DNA of 64,000 nt, taken from assembly GCA_028023455.1 (NCBI GenBank), contig JAQFVV010000022.1, positions 10,561,100 through 10,625,099 of the forward strand, given 5' to 3'. Source of the stretch: Epiperipatus broadwayi (taxonomy: Eukaryota > Onychophora > Udeonychophora > Euonychophora > Peripatidae). The position numbers and the translations under genes are program-made. Position 1 is the first letter of the stretch, and every line of letters begins with the position of its first letter. Positions 60,996 through 64,000 of this stretch are shown here, piece by piece. The notes under the pieces were generated by a model that worked only from the letters and a program-made list of their open reading frames with translations, was not told the DNA's origin and did no database searches.

Positions 60996-63900
60996 TTACT
61001 TTTGACTTGCATAAATAAATTAATAAGTTTGTTTTTATTTATATGTGGTGCTATGCTCATAAAATGATGTTTGGGGTATGGAGAATAACAACTCTTCACA
61101 TTATACAGGGATTTATTAATTTTATTCACAGTCAGAAATCGATGCATACATCTTTGTTCATACAGCTTCATATGCTATTTTTATAATGAAGTGTGTATCA
61201 AATGACAACTCTTTTCTACCTATTTTTTTCCACTGATAGTTGTAAAATAAACCAATATTTAATTATTCTACTCCAAAGTAAAGATTTTTCTTGCAGGTAT
61301 TTCTTAAGGAATAGTGAAAAAGAAAGCATTATTTATTAATCTTGTCACCAACTTCTGAGTAGTGAGGTTTTGACTGTTTTTTATACTTATTACCCTTTAG
61401 CTCAAACTTTTTGTAATTTAAAAAAAAAACCATCCAATTTTTACTGTATATAGATTTGAGCCTCGACTTGTGATGATGGTAAACACATGCTTAATCAGTT
61501 TTTCAACATTCTTCAAATATCTGTATACCTATATGTACAATATAAATATACAACAAATATGGCAATGAATGAAAAGTAGTATTCATTTTTAAAAAAATTT
61601 CTGAATACATTTTTGCATATAATAATCAGTTTGAAATACAATAGAATATAAAATGACTAATCGGCAGTTATATAATATTTAAAATGGCTACTCTGTAATC
61701 AATAAGTCTTTCTCCCCTACTGAGATTTTTTTCCCCCATACCATTTAATAAAAGACACTTCTTCAGTTCAAATATATTATCCTCATATCATCATCTGGAA
61801 TTAAGTAAAAAATCTCTTATTTGTTTTGTTTTCTTCATTTATATATATATGTTTCTTTCTTCTCCATACAACTTATTCTCATCCATTTTCAACATCTTGC
61901 ATTCAAAAATAAGCATTTAGTATTTTATCTTATGCCATTTTACTTTATTTTCTTGCATCCAAATAATGATATGTCTTTCAGTATTCTACATACTTTTATA
62001 TTTTTTTATATAACTTTTTTTTTCATATTTGTTTTCTATATGGATCTGTAATATAACTTTTTTATTCATGTATCCTTTTATATAAATATATAAACATAAT
62101 ATACACATTTTAAATACTATTTTTATTCATATTTTCAAATATATATATATATATTGTAGCCTTCCAAACATTTATAAGTCACCTGCTATTAAAATATGTA
62201 ATTACTGATTTAGCAACAGGCTGATATAGTTAGATAGGCACTTATACTTGAATTCAAAATCTTATAGAGTGTTTAAGAATTCAAACTGTTAATATGAATA
62301 ATGTAATGCGAATAGAAAGTGAGTTTTGATTATAGAGCAAAAACCTGTACATCCTATTGATAAAAAACTAATAGCCTGAAGTAAATATGGAAATCAGTTT
62401 AGTGCTATCAACTGATATCCATATATGCTTAACTGGGTTATTAGCAAAAAAGTCTTCCTAATACAGATTAATGAAAACTAAAATCTTATTATTATTTCAA
62501 GGAATCACTTGACTCTTTATCAGTTAAACTTTTAATTTCTTTTAATATTATCAGTTGAAATTATTAGCTTATTATAAATGCATTAATGTAAACATTTCAT
62601 ATTTATCTTTCTCAATATATTAAATTTAGTCACACTCCATGCTTCATACCATCATATTTAATTTTTGAGATAATACATTTTACATGGAGATTCAAAGTAA
62701 TCTGTTTCACATGGATATTCAAAGCATTTTAAAAATTTATAATTTTTTTTGCATATTAATTGGAACTTTATTTAACTGAAGCACTTTCTTCTCCATTTTA
62801 AAATGATTAATTTTAGCTGTGAGATTAAAATATTTACTATTGTTCAATAGTTAGTTATTGCAGTAATTATCAAGAAAGAATTCTTTTTTTCTTTTGCTTA
62901 ACTAAAAAAAGAAAAAAAGAATTATGAGAAAGGAAATATTGTATTATTATTAGTGTTTAGATTTCTTTTGAAGTATTATTAATTTGCTTTAATTAGATTG
63001 ATTACTACAATTAAATTATTAAAAAAAATCTAATTGACATTCCAATATCATGTTTATTTAAATGTATAATGATTTATTTAATTGTATAATATAATAATGT
63101 CTGAATTTTTATAAAGCCTGTAGATGTAGAGAAACAGTTTAAGTCCTAAAGGTTTTTTAGTCATTCTTAACACGGTAAAATAAATAAATAACTTATATTC
63201 TTAATTGACATATGACCTCCTAAGCAACAAGCATGATTATTATCAGTGTTATTGGATTACATCAATATCATGACTACTTCTGGTGACTCCATTGTCCAAA
63301 TTCCCAACTCAGTTTTGCTCTCAACAAATGTGGTCAAGTCATTGGGTCTCCTATCTTTTTTCCCATATATGTTAATTTAGTATTCCCATCTTTTTTTTCA
63401 TGATTCTTAATAACAGAAATACAAACTATTTCTCTATAGTTTTTTTTTTGTATAGTATCATTAATCACATTCCACCTATGTCCATGAGTATCCAATTCTG
63501 AGTCTTAAAAATGTTGTTCTTCTTTAGTCTAAAGCAATTCATTATTATGATCTTAATCTGGCTACCTGTCTCTCTTTGGAAGTCTTATTAATACTGATGA
63601 TTACATTAATACATCTCTGTTAATCAGAGCATGGACGCATTTTCATTAAGCTAGTCATTAACTTGCACATTAATATATCCAAAATTATTAGATTAAATTA
63701 TATAGGTGTAACACAATGTAAAATAAACTTGTAAATTTTAACATAATGGAACCTATCTAGCAAAATATATATGAATTCATGTTGCAGGTAGATTTTTTCT
63801 CAATATTTACTAATCATATCAATTATTTATCAATAAGGATAGTTTAGAAATAATTAGATTTTATTTGAAGTTGGTTGAATTTGTGCTTTACCATAAGTTC

Positions 63901-64000
63901 CATATTCTAATTTTAATGGGTGCTATAACAGTGGAAGTTATTTATTTACAAGAAAAAAAATGCAAAGCAATAAAAGTAATCTGTAATAAATTAAATGCTG

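Larger units (their letters stand above)
53559..64000 (+). other. Start of the next Robo intron (no downstream exon found)
   Basis: It begins gtaaaa and runs at least to the window end. It holds a hAT element, an RTE relic with an older palindromic repeat inside it, and two family B SINEs. The stretches 53560-54085, 59600-60660 and 61000-64000 are A+T-rich and contain nothing I can assign. Confidence 0.75.

Noticed and set aside
60908-61171. Minus-strand open frame of 87 codons
   Set aside because: Its upper part is unassigned and its lower part is the complement of a family B SINE; no domain is visible.
53559-64000. Second half of Robo Ig3
   Set aside because: I looked for a downstream exon with the D-G-Y-C motif and the expected phase 2 acceptor and saw none. 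It is probably beyond the window.
1-64000. CRISPR arrays, operons, ribosome binding sites and other prokaryotic features
   Set aside because: The composition, spliced exons and repeat content are eukaryotic. No regularly spaced short repeats were found.

Overview
This is eukaryotic, very AT-rich, intron-dominated animal DNA. The only host coding sequence I can support is two exons on the + strand (40624-40905 and 53420-53558). They encode Ig domain 2 and the first half of Ig domain 3 of a Roundabout (Robo) family axon-guidance receptor. Both have GT-AG splice sites with compatible phases, and the intron between them is about 12.5 kb. The protein looks lophotrochozoan to me, most like molluscan Robo. 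That, the TTAGGG-type repeat at about 43.9 kb, the low GC content and the dense tRNA-derived SINEs make a mollusc likely and a cephalopod possible. The species call is inference.

Layout. 1-40.6 kb (upstream intron, or intron plus 5' flank): a Penelope-like GIY-YIG fragment, a decayed RTE LINE split by a palindromic SINE-like element, a 131-bp foldback, a MULE transposase relic, a mariner relic, two non-LTR 3'-end relics, a perfect-arm MITE, and a 2.57-kb hAT element with BED-type transposase remains and an exact 8-bp target duplication. 40.6-53.4 kb (Robo intron): a 5'-truncated LINE with its polyadenylated 3' end, a 1.2-kb TIR element carrying telomere-like repeats, a possible solo LTR and two hairpin-SINE copies. 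53.6-64 kb (next Robo intron): a second, non-autonomous hAT of 2.55 kb with an exact 8-bp duplication, and a second RTE relic.

The most unusual signal is a dispersed family, called family H here. Five clear copies (3274-3659, 11043-11269, 17128-17177, 48768-48956, 52944-53303) are each flanked by their own 10-15 bp direct duplication, as expected for target-primed retroposition. Two copies have a head followed by a nearly 300-bp inverted repeat. The other three lack part or all of the hairpin, in ways that suggest the reverse transcriptase stopped at or jumped over it. Three further SINE families recur. Family A is a ~95-bp nearly complete tRNA-like unit with an A tail. Family B is a ~110-bp tRNA-related repeat. 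Family C is a longer tRNA-headed SINE with a conserved core. No host RNA gene, CRISPR array, operon or bacterial feature is present.
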